Shown in pieces: positions 55,054 through 63,461 of a DNA stretch of 64,000 nucleotides. The stretch lies in assembly GCF_027587195.1 (NCBI RefSeq), contig NZ_JAPDDP010000012.1, positions 62,001-126,000 of the forward strand. The letters are read 5' to 3'. Within the stretch, counting starts at the first letter, position 1. Each line of letters opens with the position of its first letter. The notes under the pieces are model-generated. The model had not been told where the DNA came from. It ran no database searches and worked only from the letters and a program-made list of their open reading frames with translations. The translations under genes were made by a program, and so were the position numbers. This stretch comes from Solirubrobacter phytolaccae (GTDB lineage Bacteria; Actinomycetota; Thermoleophilia; Solirubrobacterales; Solirubrobacteraceae).

Positions 55054-56301
55054 ATGTCCGTCGATACCTCCAAGATCGCCACGATCGACGTCGAGCCGGG
55101 CGAGCTCCCCAATACGATGGCGGCGTGGGTCATCCGCGCCGAGCGCGAGGGCGAGCCGACCGAGGCCTTCCAGCTGGAGGAGATGGAGGTACCGGAGCCG
55201 GCCGCGTTCGAGGTGATCGTGCGGGTGATGGCCGCGGGCGTGAACTTCAACAACGTCTGGGCGGCGCTGGGCAAGCCGATCTCGGTCTTCCGGTACCGCA
55301 CCGAGGATCACCACATCGGCGGCTCGGACGCGTCCGGGATCGTGTGGAAGGTCGGCGAGGGCGTCACGCGCTGGAAGCCGGGCGACGAGGTCGTCGTGCA
55401 CTGCAACCAGGCCTCCTACGAGGACCCGGAGGTGCACGGGCTGGACCCGCTCGCCGCGCCGAGCCAGCAGATCTGGGGCTACGAGACCACGTGGGGCTCG
55501 TTCGCCCAGTTCTGCAAGGTGCAGGCCCAGCAGCTGCTGCCCAAGCCCGCGAACCTCACGTGGGAGGAGGCGTCCTCCTACGGCCTGACGTTCTTCACCG
55601 CGTACCGCATGCTCGTCGACCAGGCGCGCCTGCAGGAAGGGCACCGCGTGCTCATCTGGGGCGGCGCCGGCGGCCTCGGCGTGTTCGCCCACCAGCTCTG
55701 CAAGCTCTCCGGCGCGGACGCGGTCGGCGTCGTCTCCAGCCCCGAGAAGGGTGAGCTGGTCAAGCAGCTCGGCGCGGTCGACTACATCGACCGCAACGAG
55801 TTCAAGGGCATGATGCGCACCGGCGACGAGGACTACGACGCCGAGAAGGCGCGCTTCAAGGAGTCACGGCGCTTCGGCAAGGCCGTCGCCGAGAAGCTCG
55901 GCGGCGAGCCCGACATCGTCTTCGAGCACGTCGGGCGCGCCACGTTCCCGACCAGCGTGCTCGTCGCGAAGCCGTTCGGCACGATCGTGATCTGCGGCGC
56001 GACCTCCGGCCACACGCTCGATTTCGACGTCCGCTACCTGTGGATGCGCCAGAAGAAGATCATCGGCTCGCACTTCGCGAACGCCTGGGAATGCCACCGC
56101 GCGAACGAGCTGATCGAGGCGGGGAAGGTCCGTCCCGTACTCTGGAGGACGCTCGGCTTCGACCAAGTCGCCGAGGCACATCAGCTCATGTACCAGAACC
56201 AGCATCTCGGAAAGATCGCGATCCTCGTGGGCGCGGCGTCCGAGGGGCTCGGAAAGACAGCGGACGGCCCCGGAGCGATCCGGGCGGAGGTTGGAGCCTG
56301 A
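55054..56301 (+). CDS. ccr: Crotonyl-CoA carboxylase/reductase
   Basis: The 415-aa product is an MDR-type enzyme with the Ccr hallmarks: FNNVWAALGKPISVFRYRTEDHHIGGSDASGIVWKVG at the N-terminus, HCNQASYEDPEVHGLDP, IWGYETTWGSFAQFCKVQAQQLLPKPANLTWEEASSYGLTFFTAYRML, the NADPH loop IWGGAGGLGVFAHQL and IGSHFANAWECHRANELI. It reduces crotonyl-CoA with NADPH while adding CO2 to give ethylmalonyl-CoA, for acetate assimilation or polyketide extender supply. TAGGGT lies 6 bases before ATG. A small gene follows after one base. Confidence 0.95.
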   Translation: MSVDTSKIATIDVEPGELPNTMAAWVIRAEREGEPTEAFQLEEMEVPEPAAFEVIVRVMAAGVNFNNVWAALGKPISVFRYRTEDHHIGGSDASGIVWKVGEGVTRWKPGDEVVVHCNQASYEDPEVHGLDPLAAPSQQIWGYETTWGSFAQFCKVQAQQLLPKPANLTWEEASSYGLTFFTAYRMLVDQARLQEGHRVLIWGGAGGLGVFAHQLCKLSGADAVGVVSSPEKGELVKQLGAVDYIDRNEFKGMMRTGDEDYDAEKARFKESRRFGKAVAEKLGGEPDIVFEHVGRATFPTSVLVAKPFGTIVICGATSGHTLDFDVRYLWMRQKKIIGSHFANAWECHRANELIEAGKVRPVLWRTLGFDQVAEAHQLMYQNQHLGKIAILVGAASEGLGKTADGPGAIRAEVGA

Positions 56302-56302
56302 G

Positions 56303-56674
56303 ATGGCACTCGGAGTAGCGCAGATCCCGTGGTACGCGACCCTGTTCCGGGGCGACAAGTTCGCAGATGCGGTGGCGAAGGTCGCGCCGACCGCGATGCG
56401 CTACGGCGCGCTGGACTACATCGTCTACCGCAACCGGGACGACCAGTACAAGTTCAACCACTCCACGACCTTCGAGTCCAAGGCGGACTTCGAGGCGTGG
56501 TGGTACGGCCCGGAGATGACGGCCTTCAAGACCGCCCACTCGGGCTGGTACCAGGTGCCGGTCCTCTACACGTTCGCCGACATCATCGCCTCGGGCTCAC
56601 GTGAGCACGGCGAGGAGATCGCCGCCGGCAGCGCGGGCACGACCAGTGCCGACATGCACGGCGACGTCGTCTAG
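56303..56674 (+). CDS. Conserved hypothetical protein coupled to ccr, 123 aa
   Basis: The product starts at ATG 56303, one base after the ccr stop, with GGAGGTTGGAG in the end of ccr as ribosome site. MALGVAQIPWYATLFRGDKFADAV, IVYRNRDDQYKFNHSTTFESKADFEAWWYGPEMTAFKTAHSGWYQVPVLYTFADII suggests a dimeric alpha/beta barrel (ABM-like) domain rich in aromatic residues. No known Ccr partner is recognised in it, but the coupling implies a shared role. It overlaps the convergent beta-lactamase-fold gene by 4 bases. Confidence 0.78.
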   Translation: MALGVAQIPWYATLFRGDKFADAVAKVAPTAMRYGALDYIVYRNRDDQYKFNHSTTFESKADFEAWWYGPEMTAFKTAHSGWYQVPVLYTFADIIASGSREHGEEIAAGSAGTTSADMHGDVV

Positions 56675-57498
56675 CTGAACTTCTTCCGCCAGCGGGCCAG
56701 CCCCATGTGGAGCTGGTCCAACGGCGTGGCCTGCAGCATCGAGTCCGCGTCCTCGCCGCAGCCGGCGCGGACGCGCTCGTCCATCGCCGCGACGAAACCC
56801 GCCTCGTCCGTCGTAGCCTCAAGCTCGACCTGAGCGTCAAGGGCCACCAGCACGCGGTCCAGCTGCTCCGGTGGCGCCTCGCCGAAGTGCGTGAGGCCCA
56901 GCGCGACGGGATCCCACGCGCGCACGAGGGCGACCGACGCCTTCCACGCCTCCACGTCGATGTCGGGCGGCGGTGTCGGCGCGACGGTGAACTCGTGCGG
57001 CGGGATCCGTGCGCCGCCGACGTCACCCACGAACGCCCAGCGCGACGGCTCGTGGAAGTAGCAGACGTGGTGTGAGGCGTGGCCGGGCGTGTACTCGACG
57101 CGGAACGCGCCCTCGACGCCGGTCTCGCCGCCCTTGAGCACCCGCAGGTTCGCCTCGGGGATCGGGACCATCTCGCCCCACAGCGCGCGCAGTCCCGCGT
57201 CGCCGCCGTAGAGGCGGCCGGCGGAGGCCATCAGCCGCGACGGGTCCACCATGTGCGGCGCGCCGCGCTCGTGCACGTAGACCGGCAGGTCGGGCCAGCG
57301 CCGCACGAGCGCGCCGCTCACGCCCGCGTGGTCGAAGTGGATGTGGGTGAGCAGCAGCGCGCGCGGGCGCTCGCCGCCCAGCGCCGCCAGCACCGTCTCC
57401 TCCGTCACGCCGGGTCCGGGGTCGATCAGCACCCCGTCGACCTCCCAGCAGCAGATGACCTTCTCCCGCCCTTGATGGCGTACATCGATGGCCCGCAT
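56671..57498 (-). CDS. Metallo-beta-lactamase-fold hydrolase
   Basis: The product is 275 aa from ATG 57498, with TAGGGT 7 bases before it. The fold's zinc motif is LLTHIHFDHAGVSG (H-x-H-x-D-H), with later ligands in YTPGHASHHVCYF, AFVGDVGGARI and LTHFGEA. The family hydrolyses thioesters, lactones or phosphoesters with two metal ions; glyoxalase II-type activity is possible but not established. A helical C-terminal extension (VELEATTDEAGFVAAMDERV) is unlike short glyoxalases. Divergent from the large repeat-protein gene. Confidence 0.9.
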   Translation of the reverse strand: MRAIDVRHQGREKVICCWEVDGVLIDPGPGVTEETVLAALGGERPRALLLTHIHFDHAGVSGALVRRWPDLPVYVHERGAPHMVDPSRLMASAGRLYGGDAGLRALWGEMVPIPEANLRVLKGGETGVEGAFRVEYTPGHASHHVCYFHEPSRWAFVGDVGGARIPPHEFTVAPTPPPDIDVEAWKASVALVRAWDPVALGLTHFGEAPPEQLDRVLVALDAQVELEATTDEAGFVAAMDERVRAGCGEDADSMLQATPLDQLHMGLARWRKKFS

Positions 57499-57514
57499 GC
57501 CCGTGACCCTACCC

Positions 57515-57584
57515 ACGATTGGTCCGATCGGAGGAACCAGCACCCGTCCTCAAGTTGGCCTCATGGTCTGATCAACGATTGGTC
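57515..57584. promoter_or_regulatory. Repeat block in the divergent promoter region of the 57601 gene
   Basis: ACGATTGGTC occurs at 57515-57524 and again at 57575-57584, 60 bases apart. The first copy runs into TTGGTCCGATCGGAGG (57519-57534), which matches 14 of 16 bases of the 19454-19469 element and contains the 10-bp palindrome TCCGATCGGA. It lies between the 57498 and 57601 start codons. Confidence 0.45.
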
Positions 57585-57600
57585 AAGAAACGCCGACTCC

Positions 57601-60600
57601 ATGATCGTGAAGATTCGCCGTTTCGTCCCCATCCTGATCGCGGTCGCGGCCCTCCTGAGCGGAGCCACCCCCGCTCGGGCCGCTACCACCACCACGGTCC
57701 CGGCGGCGACCGACGCACGTTCCTTCGCCACCTCCGCCGGCGGCTGGACGAGCGCCGTCACGTTCGGCAACACCTGCGTCGGCATCCTCTGCCCGACCGG
57801 CACCGCCGACTACGTCGCGTCCGGCGGCACCGGCGGCGCGAGCGACGGCTACCTGCGCACGCAGGTGACGAGCGGCATCACCGTCGCCAACGACACGCGC
57901 GTCACCTGGTCCTCCCCCAGCTTCGTCGCCCCGAAGGTCGACTCGGCGACGCTGTCGGTCGCCGTCCGCTCCTCGCTGATGGCGCTGTACTCGCTGCGCG
58001 GCGACGCCGAGCTGAGCATGATCATCACGGACGTCGCCACGCCCGCGAGCTCCACCGTCGTCTCCACGACGACGCTCGCCAACTCGACCTCGTTCTCCAC
58101 GGTCAGCGCCGACGTGCCGGCCGGCACCTTCACCGCCGGCCGCACGTACCGGATCGACCTGCGGGTCCGCATCACCGCCGGCGTCGCGACCATCATCCAG
58201 AACGGCACCGTCGGCCTCGACGACGTCTCGCTCAAGCTCACGACGCTCCAGAACCCGACCAACCTGTCGGGCACCGTCTCCACCAGCAACGGCGTGACCG
58301 TGAGCGGCTCGGTCAACACGAACGGCCTGCCGACCGCCGTCGTGGTCCAGTACGGCGCCACGTCCTCGTACGGCACCAACTCGAACTCGGTCGTGCTGCG
58401 CTCCGGCGGCGTCGAGAGCTACACGATCCCGCTGAGCGGCCTGACCGTCGGCCAGACCTACCACTTCCGCGCGTACGCCATCAACGCCGACGGCACGCTC
58501 GGCACCGCCGACGGCACGTTCGTGGCGCCCGCGACGCCGATGAACGCGCCGCCCACCGTCAACGGCTCCGGCTCCTCGCAGATCCGCACCGTCGTCTACG
58601 ACCGCGTCCCGGGCACGACCGGCGTCACGATCGAGGTCCTCGACGCGCAGGGCGCCGTGGTCGGGACGTTCCCGGACGGCGACCTCGACGGCACGCGCGC
58701 CATCACGCTGCCCGACGCCGACGGCTTCTACGGCGTCCGCATCGTGCGCGACTCAGCCGGCGGCCACTCCACGAGCGCCACGATCGCCGTCGGCCTGGAC
58801 CGCACGCCGCCGGCCACCACCAACCTCAACTTCAAGGTCCTCCCGGTCGTCTCCAAGGACGTCGTCCGCACCGCCACCTTCAACGTGCCCGAGGACGTCG
58901 TCTCCGCCGAGGCCCAGGTGCTCGACGCCAATGGCAACGCCGTCGGCGGCCTGCAGCAGGCCACGGGCGGCCGCGCGTCGGTCCAGCTCGGCTCCAGCGA
59001 CGGCACCTACCGCGTGCGGCTGACGATCCGCGACGCCTTCGGCAACACCGCCTCCGTCCTCAGCGACGCGCTGACGCTCGACCAGACCGCGCCCACCGCC
59101 GGCGGCGCACCGACCGTCACCGGCGCGCTCAACCAGCGCGCCCGCAGCGTGCACTTCACGCGTGACGGCTCGGCCGTGACCGCCGCGGTCGAGGTCGTCG
59201 ACGGCAACGGCGACATCGTCGCCACGGCCACCGCGTCCAGCGGCGGCGACGCGTCGATCACGCTCCCGGATCTCGACGGCACCTACTACGTGCGCGCCCG
59301 CCAGACCGACGTGGTCGGCAATGCCTCGCTCACGGCGCCGACGGCCACGACGTTGGACCGCACCCCGCCGACCGCCGGCATCGCGCCGACCGTCGCGGGC
59401 GCGATGAACGACCGCAACCGCACCGTCTCCTTCACCCGCAACCCGGGCGTCGTGACCGCGACCATCGAGATCCTCAAGAGCGGCGCGCTCGTCGACTCCG
59501 TTCCGGTCCCGTCGGGCGCGACCGCCCCGATCACGCTGCCGAACGCCGACGACACGTACGCCGTGCGCGTGCGGGTCGCGGACGTGGCCGGCAACGAGGC
59601 GCTGACGCCGACGACGCAGGTCGTGCTCGACCGCACCGCTCCCTCCCATGGCGCCGCGCCGGTCGTCAACGGCGCGCTGAACTCCTACGCCCGCCTCGTG
59701 CGCTTCGTGCGTGACGGCAACACCGCGACCGCGACGGTGAAGGTCAAGAACGCCGCGGGGACCGTCGTCGTGACGCAGGTCGTGCCGGGCACCGACAACC
59801 AGGTGCAGGTCACGCTCCCCAGCGTCGATGGCGTCTACCGCGTGACCGTGACCCAGGATGACGGCGCCGGCACGGTCGTGACCTCGCCCGAGCGCGAGAT
59901 CGAGCTCGACACGACGCCCCCGAACGCCGGCCCCGCGCCGACGGTCGCGGGCGCGATGAACACCCGCGCGCGCACCGTCTCGTTCACCCGCGCGATCGAC
60001 GCCGGCTACGCCGCGGTCGAGATCCTCGACCAGGCCGGGAACACGCTCGGGTCGACGCTCGCCGTCGGACCCAGCGCCGCGATCACGCTCCCGGACGTCG
60101 ACGGCGACTACCGCGTGCGCGTCCGCCAGCTCGACGCCGCCGGCAACGGCGCCGTGACGGCGACCACGACCGTGGTCCTCGACCGCCAGCCCCCGCAGGC
60201 CGGCGGCGCGCCGACGGTCACCGGTCCGCGCAACGTGCGGGCCCGCCACGTCGTCTTCACCCGCGCCGCGGACGCCGCGTTCGCGCGGATCGAGCTCTTC
60301 GAGGAGGACGGCGACTGGGCGGCCAACTTCGACGTCGCCAACGGCGACGAGGCCACGATCACGCTGCCCGACATGGACTCCGACTACGAGGTCCACGTCC
60401 GCCAGACGGACCTCGCCGGCAACTCCGCCACGTCCGCGAACACCCGCGTGACGCTGCTGCGTGGCACGGGCACCGACGGTGACGGCAACGACACCAGCGG
60501 CACGGGCGGCGACGAGTCCGACGACGACTCCACGACCGGGACCGGCACGGACGGCGGCGGCGGAACGGGCACCGGCACGGGCGGCGGCGACGCCGGCCCG

Positions 60601-61209
60601 ACGTCGGTCTCCGAGCCCAAGGCCACCGACCCGGGCGCGTTCGGCTCGCTGCTCACCGACTGCTACGGCGGCAACCTGGCGCTGACCGACGTGCGCCCGA
60701 CCGGCAAGACCGTCTCGATCAGCGGCCTGACCGCGTTCGCCCCGGGCACCCCGATCACGATCCGGGACGCCAAGAACCGCGTCGTCGCCACCGCGACCGC
60801 CGGTGCGACCGGGCGCTTCGCGACGACCGCCGCGCTGCCCGCCGCGAGCGCGCGCAAGTCCACCCGCTACACCGCGGTCGCCGGCTCGACGAGCTCGAAG
60901 GCGATGAAGCTCAGCCGCGCGACCGTGATCGACGCGGTCAGCGTGACGGGCACCTTCGCGCAGCTCGACGGCACGCTCACCGGCGTCAAGAAGGGCAAGA
61001 AGGTCAAGGTCAAGGTCCGCGGTGGACGGGGCGCCGGCGCCTGCCGCGGGGGCGGCAAGGCACTTAAGTTGGACGGACGGCTGAAGCTCAACAAGCGGAC
61101 TGGCGCGTTCACACTCGCCGTCAAGCTGCCGTCCGGAAGTGCCCCGATCGCGCTCCGCGTCGTGGTTTCCGGCGGGTTGAAGAGCGCGAGCACGTTCGTC
61201 GTGCGCTAG
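57601..61209 (+). CDS. Very large exported protein with tandem Ig-like repeats
   Basis: The product is 1202 aa from ATG 57601; the frame is open far upstream without coding character. It has a signal peptide (FVPILIAVAALLSGATPARA). After an N-terminal sandwich and a fibronectin-like domain (to about residue 315), about seven Ig-like repeats of about 95 residues follow. Their consensus is APTVAGAMNxRxRTVSFTR, then ITLPDxDGxYxVRVRQ, then DxAGN and LDRTPP. A Gly/Asp/Thr linker (TDGDGNDTSGTGG) and a C-terminal domain with basic strands (KKGKKVKVKVRGGRG) end it. It fits a surface adhesin or matrix protein. A subtilase gene starts 64 bases downstream in the same direction, after an operator-like block. 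Confidence 0.85.
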   Translation: MIVKIRRFVPILIAVAALLSGATPARAATTTTVPAATDARSFATSAGGWTSAVTFGNTCVGILCPTGTADYVASGGTGGASDGYLRTQVTSGITVANDTRVTWSSPSFVAPKVDSATLSVAVRSSLMALYSLRGDAELSMIITDVATPASSTVVSTTTLANSTSFSTVSADVPAGTFTAGRTYRIDLRVRITAGVATIIQNGTVGLDDVSLKLTTLQNPTNLSGTVSTSNGVTVSGSVNTNGLPTAVVVQYGATSSYGTNSNSVVLRSGGVESYTIPLSGLTVGQTYHFRAYAINADGTLGTADGTFVAPATPMNAPPTVNGSGSSQIRTVVYDRVPGTTGVTIEVLDAQGAVVGTFPDGDLDGTRAITLPDADGFYGVRIVRDSAGGHSTSATIAVGLDRTPPATTNLNFKVLPVVSKDVVRTATFNVPEDVVSAEAQVLDANGNAVGGLQQATGGRASVQLGSSDGTYRVRLTIRDAFGNTASVLSDALTLDQTAPTAGGAPTVTGALNQRARSVHFTRDGSAVTAAVEVVDGNGDIVATATASSGGDASITLPDLDGTYYVRARQTDVVGNASLTAPTATTLDRTPPTAGIAPTVAGAMNDRNRTVSFTRNPGVVTATIEILKSGALVDSVPVPSGATAPITLPNADDTYAVRVRVADVAGNEALTPTTQVVLDRTAPSHGAAPVVNGALNSYARLVRFVRDGNTATATVKVKNAAGTVVVTQVVPGTDNQVQVTLPSVDGVYRVTVTQDDGAGTVVTSPEREIELDTTPPNAGPAPTVAGAMNTRARTVSFTRAIDAGYAAVEILDQAGNTLGSTLAVGPSAAITLPDVDGDYRVRVRQLDAAGNGAVTATTTVVLDRQPPQAGGAPTVTGPRNVRARHVVFTRAADAAFARIELFEEDGDWAANFDVANGDEATITLPDMDSDYEVHVRQTDLAGNSATSANTRVTLLRGTGTDGDGNDTSGTGGDESDDDSTTGTGTDGGGGTGTGTGGGDAGPTSVSEPKATDPGAFGSLLTDCYGGNLALTDVRPTGKTVSISGLTAFAPGTPITIRDAKNRVVATATAGATGRFATTAALPAASARKSTRYTAVAGSTSSKAMKLSRATVIDAVSVTGTFAQLDGTLTGVKKGKKVKVKVRGGRGAGACRGGGKALKLDGRLKLNKRTGAFTLAVKLPSGSAPIALRVVVSGGLKSASTFVVR

Positions 61210-61243
61210 TTCCTCCCGTCCTCTCACCGAACGGGGGTCCGGA

Positions 61244-61288
61244 CTAACGACCGTTAGGCCGATCAACCTAACCATGGGTAGGTTGATC
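61244..61288. promoter_or_regulatory. Operator-like palindromes covering the start codon of subtilase 3
   Basis: CTAACG and CGTTAG (61244-61257, 2-base spacer) match the core at 19448-19459, and GTTAGGCCGATC (61253-61264) matches the repeats there. GATCAACCTA (61261-61270) is repeated inverted as TAGGTTGATC at 61279-61288, with the ATG (61274-61276) in the middle. The 28-bp block 61261-61288 is a palindrome except for one pair. Confidence 0.6.
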
Positions 61289-62812
61289 GCGATTTTCACG
61301 TTGGCGCTGGCGCTGCTCCCCGCGAGCAGCGCCCATGCGGCGGACACGGTCCCGGGCCAGGTGCTCGTGCGCTACGAGGGGGCTTCCACCCCGACCGTGG
61401 TGCGCGTGGCGGATGCCGAGCAGGCGATCGCGGCGTTCGAGCGGTCCGCTCGCGTGGCCTACGCGGAGCCGGTCTACCGGACGCAGGCGACGGCGACGCC
61501 GCCGAACCCGAGCTTCGGTGAGCAGTGGCACCTGCGCGACTCGACCCAGCTCACGCGCGCCTGGAACCTGGCCGGCGCCGGCGCGCCGTCGGTGCTCGTC
61601 GCCAACGTCGACTCGGGCGTGAACTTCGCCCATCCGGCCCTCGCCGGCGCGCCGCTGTGGACGAACGGCGCCGAGGACCCCGGCAACGGCGTCGACGACG
61701 ACGGCAACGGCTGCGTCGACGACATCCACGGCTGCGACTTCGTCGAGGGCGACGGCGACCCGACCGACCGCAACGGCCACGGCACGGCCACGGCCGGCAT
61801 CATCTCCGCCGCCTGGAGCGGGACCGTCAAGTACGCGGGCATCGCCCCGAGCTCCTCCCTGATCGTGGCCCGCGCGCTCGACGCCGACGGCTACGGCACC
61901 ACTGCGGGCCTCGCCGCCGCGCTGGACTACGTCGCCGACCGCGGCGCCCGCGTGATCAACATCTCGATCACGGGCCCGGCCTCGCAGGCCGTCACCGACG
62001 TGATCCGCTCACACCCGGACGCGCTGTTCGTCGCCGCCGCGGGCAACGCGGGCGCCGACGACGACGCGGGCGGCAACGCCTACCCGTGCGCCGATCCCGC
62101 CCCGAACGTCCTCTGCGTCGGCGCCGTCGACCAGGCCGGCGCGCTCGCCGCCTTCTCCAACTACGGCGCCGGCAGCGTCGACCTCGCCGCCCCCGGCGTG
62201 CGGATCGCGACGCTCAACCTCAACGGCTACTCCAACGGCTGGTCGGGCACGAGCATCGCCGCCCCGATCGTCGCCGGCGCCGCCGCCCTCGGCTTCGCCG
62301 CCGACCACGGCGCGACCGTGGCACGCGTGAAGGCCGCGCTGCTCAACACCGCCACGCCGGCCGCCTCGCTCGCGGGCAAGACCGTCAGCGGCGGGCGCCT
62401 GAACGCCTACGCCGCGCTCGCCGCGCTGACCGGGCGCAGCGACAACGCCGACGCCCCGACCGGTTCCGCCGGCGATGGCGAGACCGCCGTGCCGACCGCG
62501 CCCACGCCCACGACCGCCTCCACGACGGCCGTCGCCCCGACGCCGGCGGGCACGCTGAAGGTCGCGACGACCGCCAAGAAGAAGGGCTCGAAGGCGATCG
62601 TGGTCAAGCTCAGCTGCAGCGGCAAGGCCGGCTGCAACGGCAAGCTCGCGGCCGTCGGCAACAAGCGCTCGATCAGCTACAACCTCAACGCGGGCACCAA
62701 GACGAGCGTCACGGTGCCGGTCACGCTCAAGAAGAAGAGCAAGTCGGTCGCGCTGGTCACGACGGTCCGCGGCGCCTCGCTGCGCCTCGTCGTCAAGCTG
62801 GCGAAGCGCTGA
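61274..62812 (+). CDS. Exported subtilisin-like serine protease (copy 3, no Trp tail)
   Basis: The 512-aa product has a signal peptide (FTLALALLPASSAHA), a short propeptide-like region (VPGQVLVRYEG to AYAEPVYRT) and an S8 domain with Asp 113 (VDSGV), His 169 (NGHGTATAG), Asn 258 (AAGN) and Ser 327 (SGTSIAAP), all intact. A Ca-type loop, GNGVDDDGNGCVDD, precedes the His. After a Pro/Thr linker comes a C-terminal beta domain (KVATTAKKKGSKAIVVKLSCSGKAGC). There are no TW pentads and no mini-ORF, unlike the other two subtilases. It may process the large adhesin encoded just upstream. The start codon lies within a palindrome, so transcription or translation control there is likely. Confidence 0.92.
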   Translation: MGRLIAIFTLALALLPASSAHAADTVPGQVLVRYEGASTPTVVRVADAEQAIAAFERSARVAYAEPVYRTQATATPPNPSFGEQWHLRDSTQLTRAWNLAGAGAPSVLVANVDSGVNFAHPALAGAPLWTNGAEDPGNGVDDDGNGCVDDIHGCDFVEGDGDPTDRNGHGTATAGIISAAWSGTVKYAGIAPSSSLIVARALDADGYGTTAGLAAALDYVADRGARVINISITGPASQAVTDVIRSHPDALFVAAAGNAGADDDAGGNAYPCADPAPNVLCVGAVDQAGALAAFSNYGAGSVDLAAPGVRIATLNLNGYSNGWSGTSIAAPIVAGAAALGFAADHGATVARVKAALLNTATPAASLAGKTVSGGRLNAYAALAALTGRSDNADAPTGSAGDGETAVPTAPTPTTASTTAVAPTPAGTLKVATTAKKKGSKAIVVKLSCSGKAGCNGKLAAVGNKRSISYNLNAGTKTSVTVPVTLKKKSKSVALVTTVRGASLRLVVKLAKR

Positions 62813-63461
62813 AGATGTAGCCCACGCCGCGCACCGACTCCACCGGGAGCTCGGGCAGCTTGCGGCGCAGGTAGCGGACGTAGGTCTTGACCTGGTCCTT
62901 GGTGCCGACGGCGTCGCGCCACACGAGGCGCAGCAGATCCGAGTGCGTGAGCACCTCGCCCGGCTGGCGGACGAGCGTGGCGAGCAGCCGGAACTCCGTC
63001 GCGGTCAGCTCCACGGCGCTGCCGTCGGCGAGGGTGACGGCGCGGGCGGCGAAGTCCACGCGCACGTAGCCGTCCTCGTAGGCCGCCGCGCGCGTCTCGG
63101 TGCGGGTGCGGCGCAGCAGCGCGGCGCAGCGCGCGAGGAACTCCGGGGTGGAGAACGGCTTGACCTGGTAGTCGTCGGCGCCGGACTGCAGGCCGCGGAC
63201 CTTCTCCAGCTCGTCGTTGGTGGCGCTGAGGATCATCACCGGCACGTCGCTGACGTCGCGCAGGCGCTCGAGCGTCTCCCAGCCGCCGAGCAGCGGCAGG
63301 CCGAGGTCGAGCACGACCAGGTCGGCGGCCGCGGCGTGGAACGCGTCGAGCGCGGCGAGCCCGTCGCCGGCGGTGCGGACGTCATGCCCGGCGCGCTCGA
63401 GCAGGAGCTTGAGCGCCATCGAGTACTCGGGCGCGTCCTCGACCACGAGGATGTCGGCCAT
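62793..63461 (-). CDS. OmpR/PhoB-family response regulator
   Basis: The 222-aa product has a receiver domain (ILVVEDAPEYS, VVLDLGLPLLGGWE with phosphoacceptor Asp near 52, ILSATND, YQVKPF with Lys) and a C-terminal winged helix (VRVDFAARAVTLADGSAVELTATEFRLLATLVRQPGEVLTHSDLLRLVW, KTYVRYLRRKL and VRGVGYIF) of KdpE type. Its stop overlaps subtilase 3 by 20 bases. Its start shares one base with the stop of the upstream exported repeat protein gene, so they form one unit. The cognate kinase is not in the window. Confidence 0.95.
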   Translation of the reverse strand: MADILVVEDAPEYSMALKLLLERAGHDVRTAGDGLAALDAFHAAAADLVVLDLGLPLLGGWETLERLRDVSDVPVMILSATNDELEKVRGLQSGADDYQVKPFSTPEFLARCAALLRRTRTETRAAAYEDGYVRVDFAARAVTLADGSAVELTATEFRLLATLVRQPGEVLTHSDLLRLVWRDAVGTKDQVKTYVRYLRRKLPELPVESVRGVGYIFSASPA

